Of a stretch of DNA of 64,000 bases, positions 52,350-62,167 are shown piece after piece. The notes below the pieces were generated by a model. The model saw only the letters and a list, made by a program, of their open reading frames with translations, did no database searches and was not told where the DNA came from. The stretch is from Mucilaginibacter gossypii (lineage in GTDB: Bacteria > Bacteroidota > Bacteroidia > Sphingobacteriales > Sphingobacteriaceae). The position numbers and the translations under genes were made by a program. The stretch covers positions 62,001 through 126,000 of the forward strand of contig NZ_FNCG01000005.1 in NCBI RefSeq assembly GCF_900100945.1, given 5' to 3'. Each line of letters starts with the position of its first letter. The first letter of the stretch is position 1.

Positions 52350-52385
52350 CAAAGATATATGTTTTAGATTGTATTATGCAATACA
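52350..52385 (-). promoter_or_regulatory. padR promoter and candidate operator
   Basis: On the minus strand TTG (52381 to 52379), 21 nt, then TATCTTTG (52357 to 52350), only 4 nt before the start codon. The palindrome TGTATT-ATGC-AATACA (52370-52385) overlaps the TTG and is a plausible PadR binding site. Confidence 0.6.
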
Positions 52386-52459
52386 TAGTACTATAATTAT
52401 TATTCTTTTAGCTGAAACTTGGTTTTTTGAAAAAAAAATGACGTTTTAAAAGAAATTAC

Positions 52460-52490
52460 TTGACTTTTTGATAACGTAACATTACTTTTA
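52460..52490 (+). promoter_or_regulatory. Promoter of the SusC-SusD operon
   Basis: TTG (52460-52462), 20 nt, then TACTTTTA (52483-52490), one base off TAnnTTTG, 38 nt before the SusC start. No regulator gene adjoins. Confidence 0.5.
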
Positions 52491-52528
52491 TGATTAATTA
52501 ACTATTAACTGATCTTATTATTAACGAA

Positions 52529-55500
52529 ATGAAAAAACTTCTACTCGTAAGTTTGTGCTTACTTGTGTTGTCTATGACGCAAGTATTCGCGCAAAACCGT
52601 ACAGTTACTGGTACGGTTACGGCCAAAGACGACGGCCTACCCATTCCGGGAGTAACAGTAAAGATTAAGGGTACAACCATAGGTACCCAAACCAGTGCAG
52701 CCGGTAAATTCTCTCTCAGCGTACCGGCAAATTCAACGCTCACATTTTCATTCGTTGGTTACACGTCACTTGACAAGACGGTTGGAACTTCATCAATTGT
52801 TAATGCAGTTCTTGAACCCTCAGCTAAACAGCTGGGAGAGGTAGTTGTAACTGGTGCTTTGGGCATTAAAAAGGCGGCAAGAGAAACCGGTTACTCATCA
52901 ACTAAAATTGGTGGTAAAGAACTTACCCAATCAAACGTTATTAACGTTGCTAACGGTTTAACTGCAAAAGTTGCCGGTTTGGCGGTATCAACCATTGATA
53001 ACAGTATCGACCCTCAGGTGAGGATTACCTTACGTGGTAACAGGTCGGCCCTGGGTAACAACACCGCGCTTATCGTTGTTGATGGTGTGCCAATCCCGGG
53101 CGGATCATTATCATCAATCAACCCGAACGACATCGCCGACATTAACATCCTTAAAGGTGCCGGTGCAGCCGCGCTTTATGGTTCGGAGGCAGCAAACGGT
53201 GCGATGATCATCACTACTAAAAGAGGTACGGATGCCAAGCCTGTAATTACTTACAGCAATTCGTTCCAGCTTCAGGACGTTGGTTATTTCCCTAAACTAC
53301 AAAACCAATACGGTATCTACGGGGGTGAAGGCGCTCCTTATGTTGATCCTATCACCGGTTTCTCGCTGTACACTCCTTATGAAAACCAGCAATATGGTCC
53401 GCTGTATGACGGTCACATGGTGCAGGTTGGTTACCCTGCAGGCGGTCCTAATGGTCCGGTATTGATGGTTCCATACTCTGCTCAGAAAAAAAATCCTATC
53501 AAAGCTTTCTTCAACACAGGTATTGTTGAACAAAACAACATTAGCTTCTCTCAGGGCGATTCCAAAAGCTCATTTTATTTTTCTGCTCAGAACGCTTACC
53601 AAAAAGGTGTAGTGCCAAGCGATAAAAACAACCGTACGTCGGTGAGTGTGCGTGGCGCTAAAAGTTACGGAAACTTCAAAGCCGATTTCTCGGTTGAATA
53701 CACCCGTACAGATATCAGCACTTACGGTACAGGCTACAATGGCTCGCTGTTGTTCACCAACCTTATCCAGTGGCCATCATTCCTGAATATTAAAGATTTC
53801 AGGGATTCAAACAATGGTACCTTCTCAAATCCAAGCGATTTTTATGATGCTTACGCCATCAACCCATACTGGATCACTGACAATTCAAGGATCAACAAAC
53901 AAAGGGATGTGTTCTTGTCAAACTTAACCTTGTCATACACCGTGAACAAATGGGTTGATCTGAACTACAGGGTTTCACATAACTTTGGTATCGACCAGGA
54001 GAAATACACCCGCCGCGAGGTAAACTTTACGCCTTACAGCATCAGCGATCCGCTGGGTGCAGGTAGTGTACAAAGTACCTTTACTACAGGTAAAGCCCCG
54101 GGCCAGGTAAATGATTACTACCAATACGGTGACGGTACCGCCAATGGCGATGGCTATGCGAGGTTACAAGGAGATGCGATAGTGACTATCCACCATAAAT
54201 TTTTCAATAACGACCTTGGTGTTAACTTACTTTTAGGTAATACCATTACTCAAAAATACCGTAAAGCGATGAGCACAGGTAGCAATAACCTGTTGATCAA
54301 AGACTTTTATAATATTAACACAATCGGTGGCATTGCCTCTGCTTCAGAGGGTGAGCAAAAAATTCGCCAGGTTGCATATTATGCGGCTTTAAACTTAAGC
54401 TACAAAAATTACCTGTTCCTTGAAGGTACAGTAAGGAATGAGCGTGATTCTCGTTTAAGTACTGCAAACAGGTCGTTTTACTATCCATCAGGTAAAGTGT
54501 CGTTCATCCCCACTGATGCCCTCGACTTCCTGAAAAATAACAAAGTTTTAAGCTACTTAAAATTATACGGCGAGGTTAGCCGCGTGGGTAACATCTCAAT
54601 TGATCCTTACAACTTAACTGATACCTACAGCGTTACCTCTGGTTTCCCTTATGGTTCGTTAGGTGCTTTAACTGCAGGTTCAATTCACTATAACTACGGT
54701 TTGAAACCAGAGTCGATCAATGAGATTGAGTTTGGTGCTGAGGCTTCATTCTTTGACGGCCGCGTTAGTGCAAAAGCCACATATTACAAACAAAATAGTA
54801 AAAATCAAACCCTTAAAGTTAGTACCTCTGCGGCTACAGGTTATCAGCAAGTATTATTGAATGCTGGTGAAATTGAGTCAAAGGGTGGTGAATTTGAATT
54901 AACCGCCGATGTGTTAACCAAAGCTAAAAACAAAGTTGGTTTACGTTTAGGTGGTAACTTATCAATTAACGATTCGAAAGTTATATCGTTATTGCCAGGT
55001 ATCAACTCGTTACAAATTAATAACAACGTTTTTGCAGTGGTGGGGCAGCCTTTCCCGGTTTACAAAGGTTCAGATCTGTTGCGTGATCCTCAGGGCCGTG
55101 TAATTGTAAGCGGTACTACCGGTTTGCCATCGGTTGATCCTACTCAAAGAAACTTTGGCCGTACAACGCCTAAATACATCCTTGGTGTTAATGCCCAGGT
55201 TAGTTACGATATCGTAACCTTATCGGGTGTTGGTGAGTTCCGCGGCGGTTACATCATCTACAACGGTGTTGGTTCAACCTTAAACTTTGGCGGTTCATCA
55301 CAAATTTCAACCGAAGCAGGCCGTTCACGTTTTGTGTATCCTAATTCGGTTATCCAAACTTCGCCGGGTGTTTACACTCCAAATACCAATGTCACTGTTG
55401 CCGATGGTAACTATGGTTTCTGGCAAAGTTCTGCTTATAACACCGCAAACGGCCCAAGGGTATCGAGCGCTGCATTCTGGAAAATCCGTGAAATCGCACT

Positions 55501-55717
55501 TAATTTTGACTTAACTAAATTTATCCGTACAACAGGATTCATCAAAGGTTTAAGCTTTGCATTAACCGGTCGTAACCTGGCGTTATGGACTCCGAAAAGC
55601 AACCCTTGGGGCGATCCTGAGTTCAGTAACTCTGTTGGTAACGATGTTGGTACAAACAGTGCTTCGCAAACGCCTGCAACCCGTGTTTACGGTGCTGATC
55701 TTCACGTAACGTTTTAA
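52529..55717 (+). CDS. SusC/RagA family TonB-linked outer membrane protein
   Basis: 1062 residues. Signal peptide to about FAQ22, carboxypeptidase-like domain (about 26-105; VTGTVTAKDDGLPIPGVTVKIKGT), plug with ALGIKKAARETGYSSTKIGGKEL and the conserved GAGAAALYGSEAANGAMIITTKRG, then the large barrel ending DLHVTF. SusC-type proteins import oligosaccharides, peptides or other nutrients together with a SusD lid. The GIKKxxRxxGYS variant is typical of the SusC group paired with SusD-like_2 lipoproteins. Confidence 0.95.
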   Translation: MKKLLLVSLCLLVLSMTQVFAQNRTVTGTVTAKDDGLPIPGVTVKIKGTTIGTQTSAAGKFSLSVPANSTLTFSFVGYTSLDKTVGTSSIVNAVLEPSAKQLGEVVVTGALGIKKAARETGYSSTKIGGKELTQSNVINVANGLTAKVAGLAVSTIDNSIDPQVRITLRGNRSALGNNTALIVVDGVPIPGGSLSSINPNDIADINILKGAGAAALYGSEAANGAMIITTKRGTDAKPVITYSNSFQLQDVGYFPKLQNQYGIYGGEGAPYVDPITGFSLYTPYENQQYGPLYDGHMVQVGYPAGGPNGPVLMVPYSAQKKNPIKAFFNTGIVEQNNISFSQGDSKSSFYFSAQNAYQKGVVPSDKNNRTSVSVRGAKSYGNFKADFSVEYTRTDISTYGTGYNGSLLFTNLIQWPSFLNIKDFRDSNNGTFSNPSDFYDAYAINPYWITDNSRINKQRDVFLSNLTLSYTVNKWVDLNYRVSHNFGIDQEKYTRREVNFTPYSISDPLGAGSVQSTFTTGKAPGQVNDYYQYGDGTANGDGYARLQGDAIVTIHHKFFNNDLGVNLLLGNTITQKYRKAMSTGSNNLLIKDFYNINTIGGIASASEGEQKIRQVAYYAALNLSYKNYLFLEGTVRNERDSRLSTANRSFYYPSGKVSFIPTDALDFLKNNKVLSYLKLYGEVSRVGNISIDPYNLTDTYSVTSGFPYGSLGALTAGSIHYNYGLKPESINEIEFGAEASFFDGRVSAKATYYKQNSKNQTLKVSTSAATGYQQVLLNAGEIESKGGEFELTADVLTKAKNKVGLRLGGNLSINDSKVISLLPGINSLQINNNVFAVVGQPFPVYKGSDLLRDPQGRVIVSGTTGLPSVDPTQRNFGRTTPKYILGVNAQVSYDIVTLSGVGEFRGGYIIYNGVGSTLNFGGSSQISTEAGRSRFVYPNSVIQTSPGVYTPNTNVTVADGNYGFWQSSAYNTANGPRVSSAAFWKIREIALNFDLTKFIRTTGFIKGLSFALTGRNLALWTPKSNPWGDPEFSNSVGNDVGTNSASQTPATRVYGADLHVTF

Positions 55718-55737
55718 TTAGTTTAAAAAATAAAGAG

Positions 55738-57195
55738 ATGAAAAAATATTTTTATATAATGGTAGGTCTGGTTACCATCGGTTTATCCGGTTGTAAGAAA
55801 GACTTCTTAGAACTTTCGGTGAACCCGAATACGCCGTCGGTCACCACTCCGCAATTTACGTTGGCCGGTGCACTTAAAGTAGCGTCGGATATCGTTAACA
55901 TCAATTACCCTCACTACGGCGTTTGGGCAGGTCAGTTATCACCAAGCGGTAACTACGTGCCGAGCCCGCAATTGCAGCAATACCAGTTCACTACGGATAA
56001 CTATCAGGTATTTGCCCCGCTATATGCAAACTTAACCAACTTTAACACGCTGGAAACTATTTCTGCTGATGCTTCATTTGCAAAATTCAGGGCGATTGCT
56101 AAAATCATGAAAGCGTATGATTTTGAACAGCTGGTTGATAATTATAACAATGTTCCTTACACAGAGGCATTTAACTCGTCAAAAACGTTGTTTCCCAAAT
56201 ATGATAAAGGTGCTGATATTTATGCCGACCTGATTAAACAAATCGATGCAGCTATCGCATTAATTGACGGTAACGCTTCAGCTACCAACCCTGATATTTC
56301 AGATATCGTATTTAAGGGCGATATGGCTAAATGGAAATTGTTTGCCAACACTTTAAAATTACGTTTGGCTGTTCGCGGTAAACTAACTGCTACATTACCA
56401 GCTTCGGGTGATGCTAACTATCTTAACGCAAGTGTGAAAGCCGCTACTCAACCTGGTTATGCCAATAGCGACGCGGTAGGTGGTCAGCAAAGCCCTTTCT
56501 GGAGAAGTTTTGGTTTTGATCAAAACGGTAACCCAACCGGTAACAACGCGTACTACCGTGCTAATGCATACGAATTAGGTATCTTAACAGCCACTAATGA
56601 TACATTAAGGGCCAGGGCGTTTTATGCTGCAATAGCCAATGATCCAAAGAAAATCAAACGTGTTGGTATCATATTTGGCGATGATTCTGCTGTTCCGAAT
56701 GCGGGTACAAGCGCCATCGGCCCGGGCTTGTTGAAATCAGCTACACAGGATGGTATCATGATGTCATCGGCCGAGTCATACTTTCTTCAGGCTGAAGCTG
56801 TATTGAATGGAACTATTACAGGTAACGCGCAAACTCTGTACGAAAGCGGTATAACAGCATCGTTTGTTGCTTTGGGCCTTAGTGCGGATGATGCCAAAAC
56901 TTACTACAATCAGCCAATTGCTAATGTAAGCTGGGCCGCGAGCACTAATAAACTTCAGGCTATCATTACTCAAAAATGGATTTCATTAACCGGTTACGGA
57001 AGCCTTGAAGCTTATAACGAGATCAGGAGAACAGGCTACCCTGCTGTACCAAGATCAATTGATTCAAAAGCAATTGGTACAGGTTTACCAACCAGGGTGT
57101 TTTATCCAACTTCTGAGTATCAGCAAAACGCCGATAACGTAGGTAAAGAAGGAACCATTGACCCATTCAAATCAAAGATTTTCTGGGCTAAATAA
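55738..57195 (+). CDS. SusD/RagB family lipoprotein (SusD-like_2)
   Basis: 485 residues. Lipobox L-S-G-C19 for lipidation, then KDFLELSVNPNTPSVTTP, which marks the SusD-like_2 group. Tetratricopeptide-like helices form the ligand lid over the SusC barrel (AKIMKAYDFEQLVDNYNNVPYTEAF ... MSSAESYFLQAEAVLNG). Starts 20 nt after the SusC stop; co-transcribed. Confidence 0.95.
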   Translation: MKKYFYIMVGLVTIGLSGCKKDFLELSVNPNTPSVTTPQFTLAGALKVASDIVNINYPHYGVWAGQLSPSGNYVPSPQLQQYQFTTDNYQVFAPLYANLTNFNTLETISADASFAKFRAIAKIMKAYDFEQLVDNYNNVPYTEAFNSSKTLFPKYDKGADIYADLIKQIDAAIALIDGNASATNPDISDIVFKGDMAKWKLFANTLKLRLAVRGKLTATLPASGDANYLNASVKAATQPGYANSDAVGGQQSPFWRSFGFDQNGNPTGNNAYYRANAYELGILTATNDTLRARAFYAAIANDPKKIKRVGIIFGDDSAVPNAGTSAIGPGLLKSATQDGIMMSSAESYFLQAEAVLNGTITGNAQTLYESGITASFVALGLSADDAKTYYNQPIANVSWAASTNKLQAIITQKWISLTGYGSLEAYNEIRRTGYPAVPRSIDSKAIGTGLPTRVFYPTSEYQQNADNVGKEGTIDPFKSKIFWAK

Positions 57196-57212
57196 TTTAA
57201 AACGAGATAGAT

Positions 57213-58118
57213 ATGAAAAATTTTATATATTCGAAGCTAACGGGCCTTATCCTGTTGGCGGGTGTAACATTACTTAGCTCGTGCCTTAAAGATGACAGGT
57301 ACGTAGACTTTGGGGCATCAAAACCTATTGCCGAATTACCGATAAGCGGTTTGACAAATTTTAGTAAAGATGCGTTCACCGAAGCGGGCGATACTATTGT
57401 TAGGCAGTTTGCAGTTAATATTGCATCGCCGTCAATTCCGACAACTGATACGAAAGTAACTTTGGCAGTTGATAACTCGGTTATTGCAGCTTACGCGAAA
57501 ATTGATAACAGCGTTTCTTATGTAGCTATGCCTGCAAACGCTTTTGTGTTTACCGATGTCTCTGTAACTATAGCAAAAGGTACCCGCACAAAAATTGTTT
57601 CGGTTACTATTTATAAAAATAAGTTAGATCCGTCTTTAAGTTACATGCTTCCAATTGTAATAAAAGATGCTTCAGGAACTACTATCAGCGGTAACTTCGG
57701 TATCCATTATTATCACGTAATTGGTAACCACTTTGCCGGCGTTTATAAATGGGATTATTTACGTTACAATAACAGTTCAGGCACAGGAACTCCAACAACT
57801 GATTCCAAAGGACAGTCGGCCACTTTGTCTCCGGTTACTCCAACTCAATTTGAAGTTGCTTCCGGATACCTGGGATTACGCTATGAAGTTACATTTACGC
57901 AGAATGCGGGTACTTATTCTAACTTCGCAGTAGCGATAAATGCTGATGACGCAGCTGCTTTGGCTGATGGAACTTTGGCCGGAGCAAAAATATCGATCAG
58001 TTCGCCTGCCGAAATAGTATCTGTTGATCCTATAGCTCAGAAATTTATTTTCAAGTTTAAGGTTCATAATAATGATAACGGATCGGATAGGTCGCTTCAG
58101 GATACTTACTATAAATAA
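57213..58118 (+). CDS. DUF1735 surface lipoprotein
   Basis: 301 residues. Lipobox L-S-S-C24, then a DUF1735 (BT_3987 N-terminal type) beta-sandwich at about 50-170 with LPIVIKDASGTTISGN, and a C-terminal beta-rich domain. Such proteins usually accompany SusC/SusD as surface-exposed ligand-binding lipoproteins. It is the last gene of this operon; no hydrolase follows. Confidence 0.88.
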   Translation: MKNFIYSKLTGLILLAGVTLLSSCLKDDRYVDFGASKPIAELPISGLTNFSKDAFTEAGDTIVRQFAVNIASPSIPTTDTKVTLAVDNSVIAAYAKIDNSVSYVAMPANAFVFTDVSVTIAKGTRTKIVSVTIYKNKLDPSLSYMLPIVIKDASGTTISGNFGIHYYHVIGNHFAGVYKWDYLRYNNSSGTGTPTTDSKGQSATLSPVTPTQFEVASGYLGLRYEVTFTQNAGTYSNFAVAINADDAAALADGTLAGAKISISSPAEIVSVDPIAQKFIFKFKVHNNDNGSDRSLQDTYYK

Positions 58119-58138
58119 AATTATTTAATGGGATTAAT

Positions 58139-58172
58139 AAACAGGTCGCCAATCGGCGACCTGTTTTGCTTT
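58139..58172 (+). terminator. Terminator of the SusC-SusD operon
   Basis: AACAGGTCGCC (58140-58150) pairs exactly with GGCGACCTGTT (58155-58165), followed by TTGCTTTT. Confidence 0.9.
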
Positions 58173-58310
58173 AATAGCTATCGGCTTTTACTTTTGCTTT
58201 CAATATGAGGTTGCAAAAACTATGCATCCAAATTTGCTTGCTTTTTGAGGCGAAAGTGATGTCAAATGTTGATAGAGATTTCGGGGTATCTTAATATTAA
58301 ATTAATGTAA

Positions 58311-58718
58311 TTATTTTTTATCAACGCTATATTTCCCTGGCCCAATAAATATTAAACCGGCAAACGTAACAGCATCTTCAATGGCATGAGCGGCATCGCC
58401 CAGCCCGCCTCCGGTGCCCAGGTGCATTAAGGCGGCTACTATCATGTTTACAAATAATAGGATACAAACCGGCCGGAAAGCCAACCCGATGATCAGCAGA
58501 AAGCCTCCAAAACATTCTGTAACTGCTGCAAGTAATCCCCAAACCACCGGCCAAAAATGAATGCCCATATATTTCATAGATGCTCCAAGATGTTTCCAGC
58601 TTTCTGTGCCGCCCATCAATTTAGGGTAGCCATGATAAATAAACATGATGCCAAGCCCAATCCGGATAATCAGGAGCCCAAAGTTTTTATAATTGCCTAA
58701 ATTGCCTAAAAGTGCCAT
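58311..58718 (-). CDS. DoxX family membrane protein
   Basis: 135 residues, four membrane helices. DoxX marks: LLIIRIGLGIMFIYHGYPKLMGG (about 15-37), LAAVTECFGGFLLIIGLAFRPVCILL and a C-terminal AIEDAVTFAGLIFIGPGKYSVD. Members are linked to terminal oxidase or sulfur/oxidative-stress functions, but the role is mostly unclear. Single gene, convergent with the Sus operon. Confidence 0.85.
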   Translation of the reverse strand: MALLGNLGNYKNFGLLIIRIGLGIMFIYHGYPKLMGGTESWKHLGASMKYMGIHFWPVVWGLLAAVTECFGGFLLIIGLAFRPVCILLFVNMIVAALMHLGTGGGLGDAAHAIEDAVTFAGLIFIGPGKYSVDKK

Positions 58719-59176
58719 TTAAAGATATTTTGTTGATGTGAGGGCTTAAGGTAATAAAAATGTTGGAAGGCATTAAAATAAGAGATTAATTCCCCTCTTG
58801 AGCGGGAACTTTGGAATAACGATGGAGCTTCAATGTTCACAGCGCTGCTAAACATAGTCCCTCCCGCTGACTTCTATGCGAGAGCACGCGATTATGCGCT
58901 TTTTCTTACTTAAGTTGATGGCCACCCGGCTCCAGTTTACCGACGATTTATGTAACCCTGTATATTTATTAAATAGTTGATTTTCAATAATTTGTGTTCT
59001 TATAATCGAAATTGTGTTAACCCTGTTAACCCCCCTGCAACCCCAAGTTAACAGCTCTGTCATCTCAAGAAAAGAACCACGCTTGCTTACCTTTTTTATT
59101 GGGGCTCATAGCCAGTACTCCCCAATCTACCATATTCAAACTATTGTGCTTATATTACTATCTCCAAACAACCCGT
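58719..59176. other. Spacer between DoxX and M20 genes
   Basis: 458 nt with no gene I can support. A 71-codon minus-strand frame (58848-59063) and short plus-strand frames are open but resemble no protein family. The words GAGCGGGAA and CCTCCCGC and GTTAAC repeats (GTGTTAACCCTGTTAACCCC) are the only features. Confidence 0.4.
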
Positions 59177-60481
59177 ATGAAAGCAAGCCTTATTTTATCC
59201 TTATGTATTTTTTCATTGCAGGCATTGGCACAAAAAAATGAGGTGCGCCAGCAGGTAAATGCTAAAGCCGATGCCCTGCAGGAACAGGTAATAACCTGGC
59301 GCCGGGATTTTCATGAACATCCCGAACTGGGCAACCATGAGGTACGCACGTCGGCCATTATCGCCAAACATCTACAATTGTTAGGTATCGAGGTAACAAC
59401 CGGCATAGCGACCACTGGTGTGGTTGGGGTATTGAAAGGCGGGCATCCGGGCCCGGTTGTGGCTCTGAGGGCGGATATGGACGGGTTGCCGGTTATTGAG
59501 CGTACACCTGTGCCATTTGCATCTAAAGTAAAAACTACTTATAACGCACAGGAGGTTGGCGTGATGCATGCCTGCGGGCACGATTCGCACATGGCCATAC
59601 TGATGGCGGTTGCGCAGGTGCTATCGTCAATGAAAGCAGATTTACACGGCACCGTAAAATTCATTTTTCAACCTGCCGAAGAGGGCGTTGAACCCGGTCA
59701 AAAAGGCGGGGCCGAGCAAATGGTAAAAGAGGGCGTGCTGGAAAACCCCAAAGTGGATGTGGTTTTCGGGCTGCACATTAATTCGCAAACGGAGGTTGGC
59801 AAAATAACCTACCGGCCGGGTGGTACCATGGCAGGGGTTAATGACATGCAGATCATCGTAAAGGGGCGGTCGGCCCACGGAGCTTATCCATGGTCGAGCG
59901 TTGATCCGATTGTAACATCAGCACAGATCATCAATAACCTACAAACTATAGTAAGCCGCAATATCAATGTAACCGAAAACCCGGCGGTGGTAACTATTGG
60001 CGCCATAAAGGGAGGTAACCGCTCAAACATCATCCCCGAATCGGTTGAAATGCTGGGTACCCTCCGCTCCTTCACCCCTGCTGATGAAAAAATGCTGGTT
60101 ACCAGGGTAACCGAAATTGCCACCAAAACAGCCGAAGCCCAGGGAGCAACAGCTACCGTAAAAATACCCTACAGCAACCACTATCCCGTAACTTATAACG
60201 ATCCTGAGCTCACTCAAAAAATGCTGCCAAGCCTGCAGCAAACTGCCGGCGCTGCTAACGTACTATTACGCCCGCCGGTAACCGGTGCCGAAGATTTTAG
60301 CTTTTACCAGGAAAAGGTGCCGGGCTTGTTCATATTTTTGGGCGGTATGCCAAAGGGAGGCGATCCGCTGAAAGCACCATCGCACCATACACCCGATTTT
60401 TATATTGATGAAAGCGGCTTTAGTTTAGGTGTAAAAGCCTTGTGTAATATGACCATTGATTACATGAACAACAAGAAATAA
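59177..60481 (+). CDS. M20 family amidohydrolase (secreted)
   Basis: 434 residues from the ATG at 59177, where a signal peptide MKASLILSLCIFSLQALAQ begins; a frame to 59099 lacks sense as a secretion signal. The M20D pattern is clear: RRDFHEHPELGNHE, ALRADMDGLPV, M-H131-A-C133-G-H135 with the metal-binding cysteine, FQPAEEG (166-170, E168/E169) and TGAEDFSFY. Relatives hydrolyse N-acyl amino acids, indole-acetyl amino acids or hippurate. Substrate unknown; periplasmic. Confidence 0.92.
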   Translation: MKASLILSLCIFSLQALAQKNEVRQQVNAKADALQEQVITWRRDFHEHPELGNHEVRTSAIIAKHLQLLGIEVTTGIATTGVVGVLKGGHPGPVVALRADMDGLPVIERTPVPFASKVKTTYNAQEVGVMHACGHDSHMAILMAVAQVLSSMKADLHGTVKFIFQPAEEGVEPGQKGGAEQMVKEGVLENPKVDVVFGLHINSQTEVGKITYRPGGTMAGVNDMQIIVKGRSAHGAYPWSSVDPIVTSAQIINNLQTIVSRNINVTENPAVVTIGAIKGGNRSNIIPESVEMLGTLRSFTPADEKMLVTRVTEIATKTAEAQGATATVKIPYSNHYPVTYNDPELTQKMLPSLQQTAGAANVLLRPPVTGAEDFSFYQEKVPGLFIFLGGMPKGGDPLKAPSHHTPDFYIDESGFSLGVKALCNMTIDYMNNKK

Positions 60482-60604
60482 GTTACTCAGTACCCTATAG
60501 CTCTTTTTAATTTAGCTGAAACAATAGCGATCAAAAAGTATTTTTACAGCGGCTTATTCGTATATTGAACGGCTTTAATAGCATAGTGTGAAATTGTTAA
60601 GATC

Positions 60605-61111
60605 ATGAAAAAGCATTTACTACCCCTTTTATGCCTGTGCATGTTTATGAGCAGTTTGCCTGGTATTGCAGCTTCGGCAAAAATGATGCTGCCTGCCGAT
60701 ACGGTAGCTAAATTAAAGCCCGAGGTACGCCAGGTTGTTGAAACGGTAATAAAAGCTTCCGGCACTTTCAGTATCGAAGCAGTATCTGATCTTTACGCTC
60801 CTAATGCCGTAGTAGCCGATGAACAGCCCCCTTTTTCGTGGAACGGGCAACTGGCCGGTGTACAGTGGATAAATTCGGTACAAAAAGCAGTTAAGGATTT
60901 TAAGATCAGAGATTTTAAAGTCGATTTGCAGCGTATCAAAACTTTTCAGCAAACCGACGAAATAGTTTACCTCATAGCTCCTGTTGAATATACCGGCCTT
61001 GTGAATGGCGAACATTTTGAAGAACAGGGGGCCTTTTCGTTCGTATTAAGGATAGTGAGCGGTAAATGGCTCATTAAAAGCCAGGCCTGGGTACCGCGCA
61101 ACGGCATGTAA
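60605..61111 (+). CDS. Secreted NTF2-like (SnoaL/DUF4440-type) protein
   Basis: 168 residues with a signal peptide to about ASA25. The cone-shaped NTF2 fold is suggested by EAVSDLYAPNAVVADEQPPFSWNG, then AVKDFKIRDFKVDLQRI and EEQGAFSFVLRIVSGKWLIKSQAW. Function not assignable from sequence. Single gene downstream of the M20 gene with a 123-nt gap. Confidence 0.75.
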   Translation: MKKHLLPLLCLCMFMSSLPGIAASAKMMLPADTVAKLKPEVRQVVETVIKASGTFSIEAVSDLYAPNAVVADEQPPFSWNGQLAGVQWINSVQKAVKDFKIRDFKVDLQRIKTFQQTDEIVYLIAPVEYTGLVNGEHFEEQGAFSFVLRIVSGKWLIKSQAWVPRNGM

Positions 61112-61221
61112 AACACCAGTCTGTATCATAAGCCGGCCTACTTTTGCAATCTGAATTTAAAATTAAGATTGACAAACTTCCCTTTACAAAAGGCCTTGGT
61201 TTTATTTATAACTTAGCTTTT

Positions 61222-62010
61222 ATGAACGCTATCCTACATATATTAAATGGCGATGCCGCGTTAGATGGTTTTGATCAAACTGGGCTCGACGGCGATGTTA
61301 TGGTTTGGCGCGAGGTGTTTTCTGAAGGCCCTTTACAGGAAAATATCCTTTCAGGAAGTTTCTGGAGTGAGCGCCGCGATTGGATTGGGAGAACATTCGA
61401 TGCCCCGGCAAATGAATATCAGCATAAAGTGATAGATGAGCTTGGCAAACTAAACAGCCGGTATACCGAGATTAACCTGTGGTTTGAATTTGATTTGCAT
61501 TGCCAGGTAAACCTGCTGGGTGTATTGGAAATGCTTTCGCTGAAAACCGATATGTCGGCCCCGGCCATTTACCTCATTTGCCTGGCAGATTGTGTTCAGT
61601 TTGATAATAAGAAAGGCTTGGGTGAATTAACCGGCGAACAATTTGAAGAATTGTATGATGCCCGCGAACGCCTGAACGAATGGGAGCTTGGCCTGGCCGC
61701 CGATGCCTGGAGGCTATATGTTAATAATGACCTCGCCGGGTTAGAAAAATGGCTTAATGAAAATACCTTTTGGGGCGGCATTCCGCTGCTTAAGCCTGCA
61801 CTACAGGCACACCTGAAACGGATGCAAACCAATGCGGATGGGTTGAGCTATATCGAACAAAAACTACTGGATATTTATAATAACGGCGCTAAAACCAAGA
61901 CGGCCATTTACCACGCCTTTTGGAAAAATGAAAGTATTTTTGGCATGGGCGATAGCGAGATCGATATCTATCTCAATAAACTGAAGGAAAAAGAGTTGAT
62001 AGAGTTATAA
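61222..62010 (+). CDS. DUF1835 domain protein
   Basis: 262 residues from the ATG at 61222, where MNAILHILNGDAAL begins; a frame to 61144 adds a lead unlike the family. The DUF1835 marks are HILNGDAALDGF ... VMVWREVFSEGP near the start. The C-terminal part (YIEQKLLDIYNNGAKTKTAIYHAFWKNE, DSEIDIYLNKLKE) looks like a winged helix. Function unknown. Confidence 0.8.
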   Translation: MNAILHILNGDAALDGFDQTGLDGDVMVWREVFSEGPLQENILSGSFWSERRDWIGRTFDAPANEYQHKVIDELGKLNSRYTEINLWFEFDLHCQVNLLGVLEMLSLKTDMSAPAIYLICLADCVQFDNKKGLGELTGEQFEELYDARERLNEWELGLAADAWRLYVNNDLAGLEKWLNENTFWGGIPLLKPALQAHLKRMQTNADGLSYIEQKLLDIYNNGAKTKTAIYHAFWKNESIFGMGDSEIDIYLNKLKEKELIEL

Positions 62011-62015
62011 ATTGT

Positions 62016-62150
62016 GTCATTTCCTGACTGAGCAGAGAGGGGCTGAACATTGGGGCGAAAGAGAAATCTTATATGCCCGGCTTAAACGCCTTGGATAGCC
62101 GCTTGATATAGTGCATAAGATTTCTCACTCGTTCCTCGTTTCGAAATGAC
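62016..62150. repeat. Palindromic repeat, TGTCATTTC type
   Basis: GTCATTTC (62016-62023) and GAAATGAC (62143-62150) bound the unit; inside, GAGAAATCTTAT (62061-62072) is exactly complementary to ATAAGATTTCTC (62115-62126). The same words occur in the shorter copy at 6523-6585. Confidence 0.75.
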
Positions 62151-62167
62151 AATGATCAGTATGATTC

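Noticed and set aside
58848..59063. 71-codon minus-strand frame in the DoxX-M20 spacer
   Set aside because: No family resemblance, no promoter or binding site; could be chance or decayed DNA.
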